64,000 bases of DNA from Bacillus benzoevorans (lineage in GTDB: Bacteria; Bacillota; Bacilli; Bacillales; Cytobacillaceae): NCBI RefSeq assembly GCF_014207535.1, contig NZ_JACHGK010000001.1:124001-188000 (forward strand), read 5' to 3'. Positions within the stretch are counted from its first letter, which is position 1; each line of letters opens with the position of its first letter. The notes under the pieces are model-generated. The model saw nothing but the letters and a program-made list of their open reading frames with translations, made no database searches and was not told where the DNA came from. Shown piece by piece: positions 49,281-56,503 of the stretch. Both the position numbers and the translations under genes were made by a program.

Positions 49281-50456
49281 TTATTGGAAATTCTGGATAA
49301 ATAAACGGACAACATCTGCTGCACCAATGAAAGTCCCCAATGAGCTTCCTAAGTTGGCCAGTACGACAACCAGCAGGATACGAGTTACTTTATTGTTCCA
49401 AAATCCTTTGAAACTATAGACGTCCTCAGAAAGGCTTTCAAAGTCCCTTACACTCGGCCTGCGGATTAAGGCTTGGACGATCCCGGTAAACCATCCGGCG
49501 GCCGTAATCGGATCCAGCGCCGTAATCGGGGCAGCTATAAAGGCGGTCAAAATCGTTAATGGATGTCCGAAGGCCAATGCTGTACCAAGTGCTGAAAGGG
49601 ATCCATGCCAAAGGAACCAGCTGATCGTCTGCTGTAATCCGACGGTTGGATTCGTATAAAAGGTATAAGCAATCAAAGAAATAATAATGATGGGAATCGC
49701 CCAGCCAATAATTTTTGGTGCCTTTGATTTTGGCGGCGTTTTAACTAACTTCGTTAAATCATGTTCTTTCTTTATTTCTTCTGTAATGCCAGGGACATGG
49801 GCAGCGCCCAAAACGGCTACCACTTTCTTTCCTGGTGCTTCTTTTATTTTTTGCGATAAGTATTGATCCCGTTCATCAATTAAAGGTGTCTTTAATCGGG
49901 GAAAGCTGACCGTAAATTCATTCAAAATCGAATTCAGCATATCCTGGGATTTCATTTTTTCTAATTCTTCTTCTGAAATCGTTTCATTGCTGAATATACT
50001 ATAGATGATTTGTGAAAGTAGCTGCATTTTCCCCCAATAGCCAACATTATGCCAAATCCGGGAAAAAGTGACTTGAATATCGCGGTCGGCCAATACTAAT
50101 TCTGCATTGACATCCTTCGCAGACTCAATCCCCTGAATCATTTCCTGCCCTGCCTGAATGCCCATCTGACTCGCCATCCGTTTCTGAAACGAGGAAATGA
50201 CGAGGTTCATTAATAATAAAGTAGCTTTCTTCTGTTTAATGACTTTAAATATATCCATATCCTTCCATTTGTTTCCTGCTGTAATGGATTGATATCTTTG
50301 CTCATCAAGTTCGACACAGACTGAATCTGGTCTTTCGGCTTCAATCACTTCCTTAACTTGTTCAGCACTTTTTTTCGATACATGCGCTGTACCAATCAGG
50401 ATGATTTCTTTTTCATCTAAAAAAATCCTTGTAATGTTTTCGCTCATTTCTGACAT
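49281..50456 (-). CDS. TraB/PrgY family membrane protein
   Basis: 391 residues. The N-terminal 230 residues form the TraB domain with the two conserved motifs ILIGTAHVSKKSAEQVKEVI and VVAVLGAAHVPGI, and VCVELDEQRYQS between them. Four to five membrane helices follow (IIGWAIPIIIISLIAYTF, SLSALGTALAFGHPLTILTAFIAAPI and a last pair). Enterococcal PrgY/TraB reduce peptide pheromone activity; the TraB fold is related to Tiki-type proteases. The biological role in Bacillus is unknown. GGAAGG precedes the ATG at 50456. Confidence 0.9.
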   Translation of the reverse strand: MSEMSENITRIFLDEKEIILIGTAHVSKKSAEQVKEVIEAERPDSVCVELDEQRYQSITAGNKWKDMDIFKVIKQKKATLLLMNLVISSFQKRMASQMGIQAGQEMIQGIESAKDVNAELVLADRDIQVTFSRIWHNVGYWGKMQLLSQIIYSIFSNETISEEELEKMKSQDMLNSILNEFTVSFPRLKTPLIDERDQYLSQKIKEAPGKKVVAVLGAAHVPGITEEIKKEHDLTKLVKTPPKSKAPKIIGWAIPIIIISLIAYTFYTNPTVGLQQTISWFLWHGSLSALGTALAFGHPLTILTAFIAAPITALDPITAAGWFTGIVQALIRRPSVRDFESLSEDVYSFKGFWNNKVTRILLVVVLANLGSSLGTFIGAADVVRLFIQNFQ

Positions 50457-50602
50457 ATACTACCTTCCTTTAATTATAACTATCTGCGTGGTGTCCCATC
50501 TTTATACAATGATAAACTAGAATGGGGCAAATGAGAATTTTTTTAACGGAATTTTTCCTAAAACAGATATTTTTACAAAAGATATACAATTGGAAAAGTG
50601 GA

Positions 50603-50631
50603 TTGACAATTCATTGATGGAATAATATAAT
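50603..50631 (+). promoter_or_regulatory. Consensus promoter of tRNA-Val
   Basis: TTGACA (50603-50608), 17-base spacer, TATAAT (50626-50631): a perfect sigma-A promoter, 34 bases before the tRNA. Confidence 0.93.
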
Positions 50632-50664
50632 AGTAATTGTCCTCAGTGAGGTAATTAAAACTTC

Positions 50665-50737
50665 GATTCCGTAGCTCAGCTGGGAGAGCGCCACCTTGAC
50701 AGGGTGGAGGTCGCTGGTTCGAGACCAGTCGGAATCA
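50665..50737 (+). tRNA. tRNA-Val (anticodon GAC)
   Basis: Complete cloverleaf: acceptor GATTCCG/CGGAATC with discriminator A, D-arm GCTC/GAGC, anticodon stem CCACC/GGTGG with loop TTGACAG (anticodon GAC at 50698-50700), and T-arm CTGG-TTCGAGA-CCAG. It reads GUC and GUU. The CCA end is not encoded. It stands alone between a perfect promoter and a terminator. Confidence 0.96.
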
Positions 50738-50752
50738 TACAGATTTACGAAG

Positions 50753-50789
50753 AAAAAGCCGCTCTTGTTTTTAAGAGCGGCTTTTTCTT
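50753..50789. terminator. Terminator after tRNA-Val
   Basis: AAAAAGCCGCTCTT with AAGAGCGGCTTTTT, loop GTTTTT. Also usable by the convergent gene at 50871. Confidence 0.9.
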
Positions 50790-50870
50790 TCTTAGTAATG
50801 AATTTATATAAACGATACTGTTTTTTATAAGACAAAAAAAGCAAGGCCAAATCCCTGCTTGGGAAAATTT

Positions 50871-51119
50871 CTATGCTTGAATCTTCTCTGGCATCATTTT
50901 AAAGTGCAGTTTGTAAATTTTATCATTATTTTCTTCATTAATTGTGCAAGTGACAAATTTACCTCTGCGGGTTCTGTTTTTGCCGTCTGTTATGATGCAG
51001 TCGATAACATTAGGATTTTGGCTTGAGCGAAATAACTCAGTCACTGCATGTAAATCCTCACGATTTTCCTCTTTGAGTATCTCTTGGCTGAAAGCATCAA
51101 CAAAATGAATTTTATACAA
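50871..51119 (-). CDS. Hypothetical 82-residue protein (TTG start)
   Basis: I do not recognise it. From TTG 51119 (8 bases after GGAGG) it reads MYKIHFVDAFSQEILKEENR and ends YKLHFKMMPEKIQA. Alternating hydrophobic and charged residues and a central basic patch (DGKNRTRRGKFVTCTINEEN) suggest a small beta-rich domain. No signal peptide or membrane helix. It is a stand-alone gene between the tRNA and the amidase gene. A longer frame starts 15 bases upstream at another TTG that includes the ribosome site. Confidence 0.6.
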   Translation of the reverse strand: MYKIHFVDAFSQEILKEENREDLHAVTELFRSSQNPNVIDCIITDGKNRTRRGKFVTCTINEENNDKIYKLHFKMMPEKIQA

Positions 51120-51318
51120 GAGCAACACCTCCAAAACTATTATAGTTGTTGTGAAAGGGTTTTTATATCGTGTTCACAACTTTGACATTGTTAAGATTTT
51201 ATTAACGTCGTTATACACTTATTTTGTTGGCAAAGTCTTTTTTCTTCCTGTTAGTGATTTACTTGTCCAAACGGGTGGCTCTATTGCTGCATATAAAAAT
51301 AGCAAGAGGTGATAAATT

Positions 51319-52122
51319 ATGTTCAAATTATACCTGGACCCTGGACATGGCGGTTCTGACCCTGGTGCTGTTGGTAATGGATTGCAGGAAAAAGATGTCA
51401 CACTGGCAATTTCACTAAGGTTAAAGGACATGTTAATGAATGAGTATAATAATGTCTTAGTTAAAATGAGCCGTACCGGAGACACATATCCTACGTTAAC
51501 AGAGCGAACCAATGAAGCAAATAATTGGGGGGCTGATTATTATCTTTCCATTCATATTAATGCAGGCGGCGGAACAGGTTTTGAAAGCTATGTGGATACA
51601 GGGGTTGATTCAGTCACGGTAAATTATCAGAATATCATTCATACAGAAATTGGCAAGGTAATCGGGATAATAGACAGGGGAAAAAAACAAGCCCGCTACC
51701 ATGTCATCCATGCATCGAGAATGCCTGCACTTCTCACAGAAAACGGATTTATTGATACGGCTGCAGATGCAGCGAAAATGAAAGATGCCAAGTGGATTGA
51801 TGCTGTTGCCCGTGCCCACGTAACCGGATTGGAAAAGGCATTTAAGCTTGAAAAAAAAGTTACAGCAGTACCAGCGATTCCATCAGAAAAGGAGGAGGAT
51901 GTGATGTCGCAAAAATTTGAAATGTCGAATCAAGCCATTAGAGACGCTGTTTCAACCGTCTTACTGCGCTTTGAAAAAAAAGAACCGGCACTTGCGGCCA
52001 TCTGGCGTGAAAAAGCTAATAAAGGGGAATTAACGATTTCAGATGCGGTAGGGCTGCTGTATGTTGCAATTGAACGAGGCTATATTACGGGGAAATTAAG
52101 TGATTCTGAATCACAGTCCTAA
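51319..52122 (+). CDS. N-acetylmuramoyl-L-alanine amidase (Amidase_3)
   Basis: 267 residues. The N-terminal 175 residues are a zinc amidase that cuts the MurNAc-L-Ala bond of peptidoglycan: ligands H10 (LDPGHGGSDPG), E24, H79 (YLSIHINAGGG) and catalytic E141 (LLTENGFID). A short linker leads to a C-terminal helical region (KFEMSNQAIRDAVSTVLLRFEKK, GELTISDAVGLLYVAIERGY), possibly a wall-binding or sporulation-related domain. There is no signal peptide, as in mother-cell or phage-type lysins. AAGAGGTG precedes the ATG. No phage genes are nearby. Confidence 0.9.
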   Translation: MFKLYLDPGHGGSDPGAVGNGLQEKDVTLAISLRLKDMLMNEYNNVLVKMSRTGDTYPTLTERTNEANNWGADYYLSIHINAGGGTGFESYVDTGVDSVTVNYQNIIHTEIGKVIGIIDRGKKQARYHVIHASRMPALLTENGFIDTAADAAKMKDAKWIDAVARAHVTGLEKAFKLEKKVTAVPAIPSEKEEDVMSQKFEMSNQAIRDAVSTVLLRFEKKEPALAAIWREKANKGELTISDAVGLLYVAIERGYITGKLSDSESQS

Positions 52123-52135
52123 AGTGTGATTAAGA

Positions 52136-52186
52136 AGGCTGAGCAAAGATGTGGTGTTCAAGCACCTTTTTGCTCAGCTTTTTTTG
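52136..52186 (+). terminator. Terminator of the amidase gene
   Basis: GCTGAGCAAA and TTTGCTCAGC enclose a GGTG/CACC helix, followed by seven T residues. Confidence 0.88.
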
Positions 52187-52269
52187 GCACTTTATGAAAG
52201 TATAAAATTGCAGCGAAGGAGAAACTCGACGTAGCTGCAATTTTTAGGAATAAAGTATAAGTGCAATAA

Positions 52270-52365
52270 GGCTTTTCTAAGAGCTTCAGCTCTTAGAAAA
52301 GCCAATCGGGCCCTGCGCGACTACGCCTCTGTCTTCGCCTTTCAGGCTCGCCAATCGGCGAGTTT
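52270..52365. repeat. Structured repeat related to 38615-38665
   Basis: A perfect 15-bp hairpin GGCTTTTCTAAGAGC-TTCA-GCTCTTAGAAAAGCC (52270-52303), then CAATCGGGCCCTGCGCGACTA, which matches the text after the hairpin at 38615-38644 (CAGTCAGGCTCTGCGTGA). A second hairpin-rich piece (CTCGCCAATCGGCGAG) follows up to the stop codon of pxpA, where it may act as a terminator. Confidence 0.7.
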
Positions 52366-52375
52366 TCTTTATAGA

Positions 52376-53146
52376 TTAATTGATAAAATCACTGATTTTT
52401 GCTATGTTAATGCCTGCTTCCAATAAGGAGGCGGTAATATATTCGGCAAATTCTAAAGCCTTTGCCCCATCTCCATGAATACATATGGTATCAGCTGTAA
52501 TGGATAGATCATCACCTTGCAGTGATAGCACTTTTCCTTCCTTTACCATCCGTATAACTTGATTTAGAGCGGCCTGATGATCTGTGATCAAGGCGTTTTC
52601 TTCTCTTCTTGGAGTTAAGGTTCCATCCCGCTGGTACGTGCGGTCCGAGAATACTTCACTGGCTGTATGAAGCCCGGCTTTTTGCCCTGCTGCAATTAAT
52701 TCGCTCCCGGCTAATCCGAAGAGGATCATTTCGGGATCGATTTTATAAACGGCCTCTGCAATGGCTTCCGCCAAAGCAGGATTTTTTGCAGCCATATTAT
52801 AAAACGCTCCGTGCGGTTTAACATGCTGAATCCTTCCGCCTTCGGCATTAACAAAACCATACAGAGCCCCAATCTGATAAATAACAATGTCGTATGCTTC
52901 CTGCGCTGAAATCTGCATTTCTCTTCTCCCGAAACCGGTAAGATCCTGGAGTCCGGGATGGGCACCTATCCCGACATTTCGTTCTAAAGCCATTTTGACT
53001 GTTTTTCTCATTGTTGCCGGATCCCCTGCATGGAAGCCGCAGGCAATATTGGCAGATGTAACAAAATCGAGAATTTTTTCATCACATCCCATCTTATAAG
53101 CGCCGAAGCTTTCACCCAAATCGCAATTTAAATCGATGATATTCAT
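52376..53146 (-). CDS. pxpA: 5-oxoprolinase subunit A (LamB/YcsF family)
   Basis: 256 residues. PxpA, with PxpB and PxpC, cleaves 5-oxoproline (pyroglutamate, a damage product of glutamine) to glutamate with ATP. Family signatures: IDLNCDLGESFGAYKMGCDEKIL, ANIACGFHAGDP, VGIGAHPGLQDLTGFGRREM and VKPHGAFYN. GGAGG precedes the ATG, which overlaps the pxpC stop codon by four bases (ATGA). Last gene of a minus-strand pxpB-pxpC-pxpA operon. Confidence 0.95.
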   Translation of the reverse strand: MNIIDLNCDLGESFGAYKMGCDEKILDFVTSANIACGFHAGDPATMRKTVKMALERNVGIGAHPGLQDLTGFGRREMQISAQEAYDIVIYQIGALYGFVNAEGGRIQHVKPHGAFYNMAAKNPALAEAIAEAVYKIDPEMILFGLAGSELIAAGQKAGLHTASEVFSDRTYQRDGTLTPRREENALITDHQAALNQVIRMVKEGKVLSLQGDDLSITADTICIHGDGAKALEFAEYITASLLEAGINIAKISDFIN

Positions 53147-54162
53147 TGAAAACCTCCTAAACCAAATTTGTGTAAAATTCCTTGTTTTAGCTGTAATAGA
53201 TTTTTTTCTCTTTCGATATAAAGCCGTTGAGCTTCCTCATGGGAAATTTTTTTGAAATGAATGCGATCACCGGGCTTAGCTTGGGCAATCAGCGGGAAAT
53301 CGACCGAGGCAATCTGGGCCATTTTCACATAGCCGCCTGTCGTTTGCCGATCGGCCAAAAGGACAATTGGATTTCCGTCCGCAGGAACTTGTATCGTTCC
53401 ATAGGTAACAGCCTCAGACAATAATTCCTGTGGATTCTCGAGCTGCAGTGGAGGACCCTGCAGCCGGCATCCCATTCGATCAGACTGCGGTATCACATGA
53501 AAAAGAGAATTGAACAATTGTTTCTTGCTGTCTTCGCTGAAAAGGTGATAGTGTCTGCCTTCCATCACGCGAATAACCGGATTGTTCTCGAAACTGGGAA
53601 TAAGATTTGGCGAAACGAACCAGTCCGCTGCAGCGAAGGGCTTGTGATTTAAGCTGGCATTTAGATATTCGGCTATGTAACCGGCAAGAGTGCTCCTTGG
53701 ATTAACGGAAATTTCATCACCAGACTGTAAAGCTCTTCCACGGAACCCGCCCATTTCGGCACGTAAATAGGTGGAAGCACTGTTCATTAGTTTTGGAACG
53801 GAAAAACCGCCTGCAACAGCTAAATAGGTCCGGCAGCCTTGTTTCGCTGCGCGTAGATGAAGAACCGTGCCTTTTTTTACTAGTACAGGTCTCCAAGCAG
53901 GGATTAAGCTGCCGCCAGTTATCGCAGGTGATAAGTTTCCGCCGCAAATGGCAATTAGAGAATCCTCCTGGAAGAGAATTTCCGCCCCCAATAATGTCAT
54001 CTCGATTGTTGGTGCATTTTCGTTATTTCCTGTTAATATATTCGCTATCCGGTGTGAAAAGAGATCCATCGCTCCACTGGAGCCTACGCCATATTTTTGG
54101 AATCCAAATCTGCCCATATCTTGAATAGTGGAGAGGAGTCCGGGTTTAATAATTTTAATCAT
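53143..54162 (-). CDS. pxpC: 5-oxoprolinase subunit C (biotin-dependent carboxyltransferase family)
   Basis: 339 residues. MIKIIKPGLLSTIQDMGRFGFQKYGVGSSGAMD is the typical KipA/PxpC N-terminus; ICGGNLSPAI, RTYLAVAGGF, GCRLQGPPL and VLLADRQTTGGY follow. The start 54162 overlaps the end of pxpB by 8 bases and has a GGGTTACC-type weak site, so translation coupling is likely. A longer frame begins 33 bases earlier inside pxpB. Works as a complex with PxpB. Confidence 0.94.
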   Translation of the reverse strand: MIKIIKPGLLSTIQDMGRFGFQKYGVGSSGAMDLFSHRIANILTGNNENAPTIEMTLLGAEILFQEDSLIAICGGNLSPAITGGSLIPAWRPVLVKKGTVLHLRAAKQGCRTYLAVAGGFSVPKLMNSASTYLRAEMGGFRGRALQSGDEISVNPRSTLAGYIAEYLNASLNHKPFAAADWFVSPNLIPSFENNPVIRVMEGRHYHLFSEDSKKQLFNSLFHVIPQSDRMGCRLQGPPLQLENPQELLSEAVTYGTIQVPADGNPIVLLADRQTTGGYVKMAQIASVDFPLIAQAKPGDRIHFKKISHEEAQRLYIEREKNLLQLKQGILHKFGLGGFQ

Positions 54163-54874
54163 GGTAACCCTTCTCCCATTTAATAAATTCTTCAATACTT
54201 ATTGGATGGAATTTTACCTTATCGCCTGCCCTTAACAGCGACGGCGGTGTAAGTTCGGGCTGAAAAAGCTGCAGCGGGGTTCGTCCGATAATCTGCCATC
54301 CTCCCGGTGTTTCAATCGGGTAGATACCTGTTTGTTTTCCGCCGATTCCAACTGATTGAGCCGGAATCTTCAAGCGCGGAGTTTCTTTACGCGGAGCAGC
54401 TATTTTCTCTGACATTCCACGTATATAAGGGAATCCTGGAGAGAAGCCGATCATCTGCACAATGTAATCACCAGAGGAGTGAATCTGAATCACTTCGTCT
54501 GATGTCAGACCGTTTGCTGCTGCTACAAAGTCTAAATCAGGTCCGTATTTCCCTCCGTAACATACAGGTAATTCTATAACCCTTCGTTTCATTGCATGAT
54601 CGCTTATTTCTTGCGACAAAACAGGGGTTAATTGTTCTCTTGCATATTCATAGGGCAGCTGCTTTTTAGTTAAAGCTTTACAGGCAATTTTCATTGGATT
54701 ATACATAATGGAAATGCTTGTGAATGCCGGAATATATTCAATTATCCAATCGAATGGGTGGTTATCCAGGTAAGAGGAAAGATACTGAACTTTATTTAAA
54801 GTTGCTTCATCAGGGGTATCTCCAAGAATAATCATGATGGCCTGGTCACCCATTGGTGTTAATTGATAGTCCAT
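54155..54874 (-). CDS. pxpB: 5-oxoprolinase subunit B (KipI-like)
   Basis: 239 residues. MDYQLTPMGDQAIMIILGD is the KipI/PxpB start; IEYIPAFTSISIMYNP, PVCYGGKYGPDLDFVA, GFSPGFPYIRGM and GGWQIIGRTPLQLF are conserved. B. subtilis KipI also inhibits the sporulation kinase KinA. AGGAGGGG lies just before the ATG at 54874; upstream in-frame ATGs lack a site. First gene of the pxpBCA operon. Confidence 0.94.
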   Translation of the reverse strand: MDYQLTPMGDQAIMIILGDTPDEATLNKVQYLSSYLDNHPFDWIIEYIPAFTSISIMYNPMKIACKALTKKQLPYEYAREQLTPVLSQEISDHAMKRRVIELPVCYGGKYGPDLDFVAAANGLTSDEVIQIHSSGDYIVQMIGFSPGFPYIRGMSEKIAAPRKETPRLKIPAQSVGIGGKQTGIYPIETPGGWQIIGRTPLQLFQPELTPPSLLRAGDKVKFHPISIEEFIKWEKGYHD

Positions 54875-55063
54875 TTTTCCCCTCCTATTTATCATTTTTC
54901 CTCTAATGTTCAGCAATTTAGTAGTTTATAATAGATAGAGCATGATAGTCTTAATTATAAGGCGGGATTATTCCTAATACAAAGAAATTGACGTAATCGT
55001 ATTATTTTTGAAAACGAACAAGAAGAAGGTTAAAATAGTCATATTAAATATAGGAGCGATGGC

Positions 55064-56305
55064 ATGAAAAAAAGAGTAGTTGTGACAGGTATAGGAGCAG
55101 TGACTCCTTTAGGAAATAATGTTTCTTCAACTTGGGAAAATATTAAAAATGGTGTGTCAGGTATTGCACCGGCAGTCAGAATTGATGTCGATAAAATAGA
55201 TGTTAAATTGGCGGGGGAAGTAAAGGGATTTGAACCGCAAAACTTTATGGATCGGAAGGAAGCCAGAAGAATGGGGCGGTTCAGTCAGTTTGCTGTTGCC
55301 GCTGCAAAGATGGCTTTTGAAGATGCAGGACTGCAAATGGACATGAATGTTATCCCAGAACGTGTCGGTGTCTGGATTGGATCCGGAATCGGCGGCTTAG
55401 GCGAATTTGAGGAACAATACAGAAAGTTCCTTGATAAAGGACAGAGAAGAGTAAATCCATTTACGATTCCGATGTTTATTCCAGATATGGCATCGGGCCG
55501 TGTATCGATTGAATTGGGTGCTAAAGGAGTCAATAATTGTTCTGTAACGGCCTGTGCTTCCGGTTCCAATTCCATCGGCGATGCCTTCCGTGCTATCCAG
55601 CATGGAAATGCGGATGTGATTGTGGCAGGAGGGGCAGAGGCGTCTATTACAGAAATGACGATGGCGGGATTCTCGAATATGACGGCACTCTCTACGAATC
55701 CTGATCCAAAAACGGCAAGCCGCCCATTTGATAAAAATCGTGACGGTTTTGTCATTGCCGAAGGAGCCGGGATTATTATTCTCGAGGAGTTAGAGCATGC
55801 CATCAAGCGCGGTGCTCACATATATGGGGAAGTTATCGGCTATGGTTCAACAGGTGATGCCTATCATATCACATCCCCTGCACCGGATGGAGAAGGTGCC
55901 GCGCGCGCTATGAAACTTGCGCTGGAGGATGCAGCTATTCCGAAAGAAGAGATTGATTATATCAATGCCCACGGTACCTCAACACCGTTAAATGATTTAT
56001 ACGAAACCATGGCGATAAAGGAAGTATTTAAAGAACATGCCTTTAACTTATCGGTAAGCTCTACGAAATCCATGACGGGGCATATGCTGGGAGCAGCCGG
56101 CGGAGTAGAAGCGATCTTTTCCTTATTAGCGATTAAAGAAGGAGTCCTTCCGCCAACTATCAATTATGAAACGCCTGATGCAGAGCTGGATTTAAATTAT
56201 GTGCCAAACACTGCGAAAAAGAAAGAAGTCAATGTCGTTTTATCCAACTCTCTCGGATTTGGCGGTCATAATGCCGCATTAGTTTTTAAAAAATTTGCAG
56301 AATAA
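55064..56305 (+). CDS. Second beta-ketoacyl-ACP synthase II (FabF paralogue)
   Basis: 413 residues. Same motifs as the fabF at 7337: MKKRVVVTGIGAVTPLGNNV, C164 in TACASGSNS, NAHGTST and STKSMTGHMLGAAG with the two His, and SNSLGFGGHNA at the end. All catalytic residues are kept, so it should be active in chain elongation. It lacks a fabH partner, and I see no FapR-like site in the 190 bases upstream, so it may be regulated differently from the fabH-fabF operon. It stands alone between the pxp operon and a P-type ATPase gene. Confidence 0.93.
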   Translation: MKKRVVVTGIGAVTPLGNNVSSTWENIKNGVSGIAPAVRIDVDKIDVKLAGEVKGFEPQNFMDRKEARRMGRFSQFAVAAAKMAFEDAGLQMDMNVIPERVGVWIGSGIGGLGEFEEQYRKFLDKGQRRVNPFTIPMFIPDMASGRVSIELGAKGVNNCSVTACASGSNSIGDAFRAIQHGNADVIVAGGAEASITEMTMAGFSNMTALSTNPDPKTASRPFDKNRDGFVIAEGAGIIILEELEHAIKRGAHIYGEVIGYGSTGDAYHITSPAPDGEGAARAMKLALEDAAIPKEEIDYINAHGTSTPLNDLYETMAIKEVFKEHAFNLSVSSTKSMTGHMLGAAGGVEAIFSLLAIKEGVLPPTINYETPDAELDLNYVPNTAKKKEVNVVLSNSLGFGGHNAALVFKKFAE

Positions 56306-56338
56306 CTAGTTTCGCTTCATTATAATCTCTTATTCACT

Positions 56339-56374
56339 AATGCCTATCGATACAACATTCGATAGGCATTTTTG
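56339..56374 (+). terminator. Terminator of the second fabF
   Basis: AATGCCTATCGA (56339-56350) with TCGATAGGCATT (56359-56370), 12-bp perfect stem, then T residues. Confidence 0.9.
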
Positions 56375-56503
56375 CATGTTCCAGCTATATCAATTGTCAT
56401 AAATCATTACGATTTTATTCAAAAAAACGTAAAAAAATGGAAAAAATCTATGATAAAATGGGATTGAACCAAATCATGGCTTTGGGAAAGGGAGAGGCTT
56501 TCA

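Noticed and set aside
51319..52122. Prophage lysin cassette
   Set aside because: The amidase lacks a signal peptide, but no holin, tail or integrase gene is nearby, so a cellular wall hydrolase is more likely.
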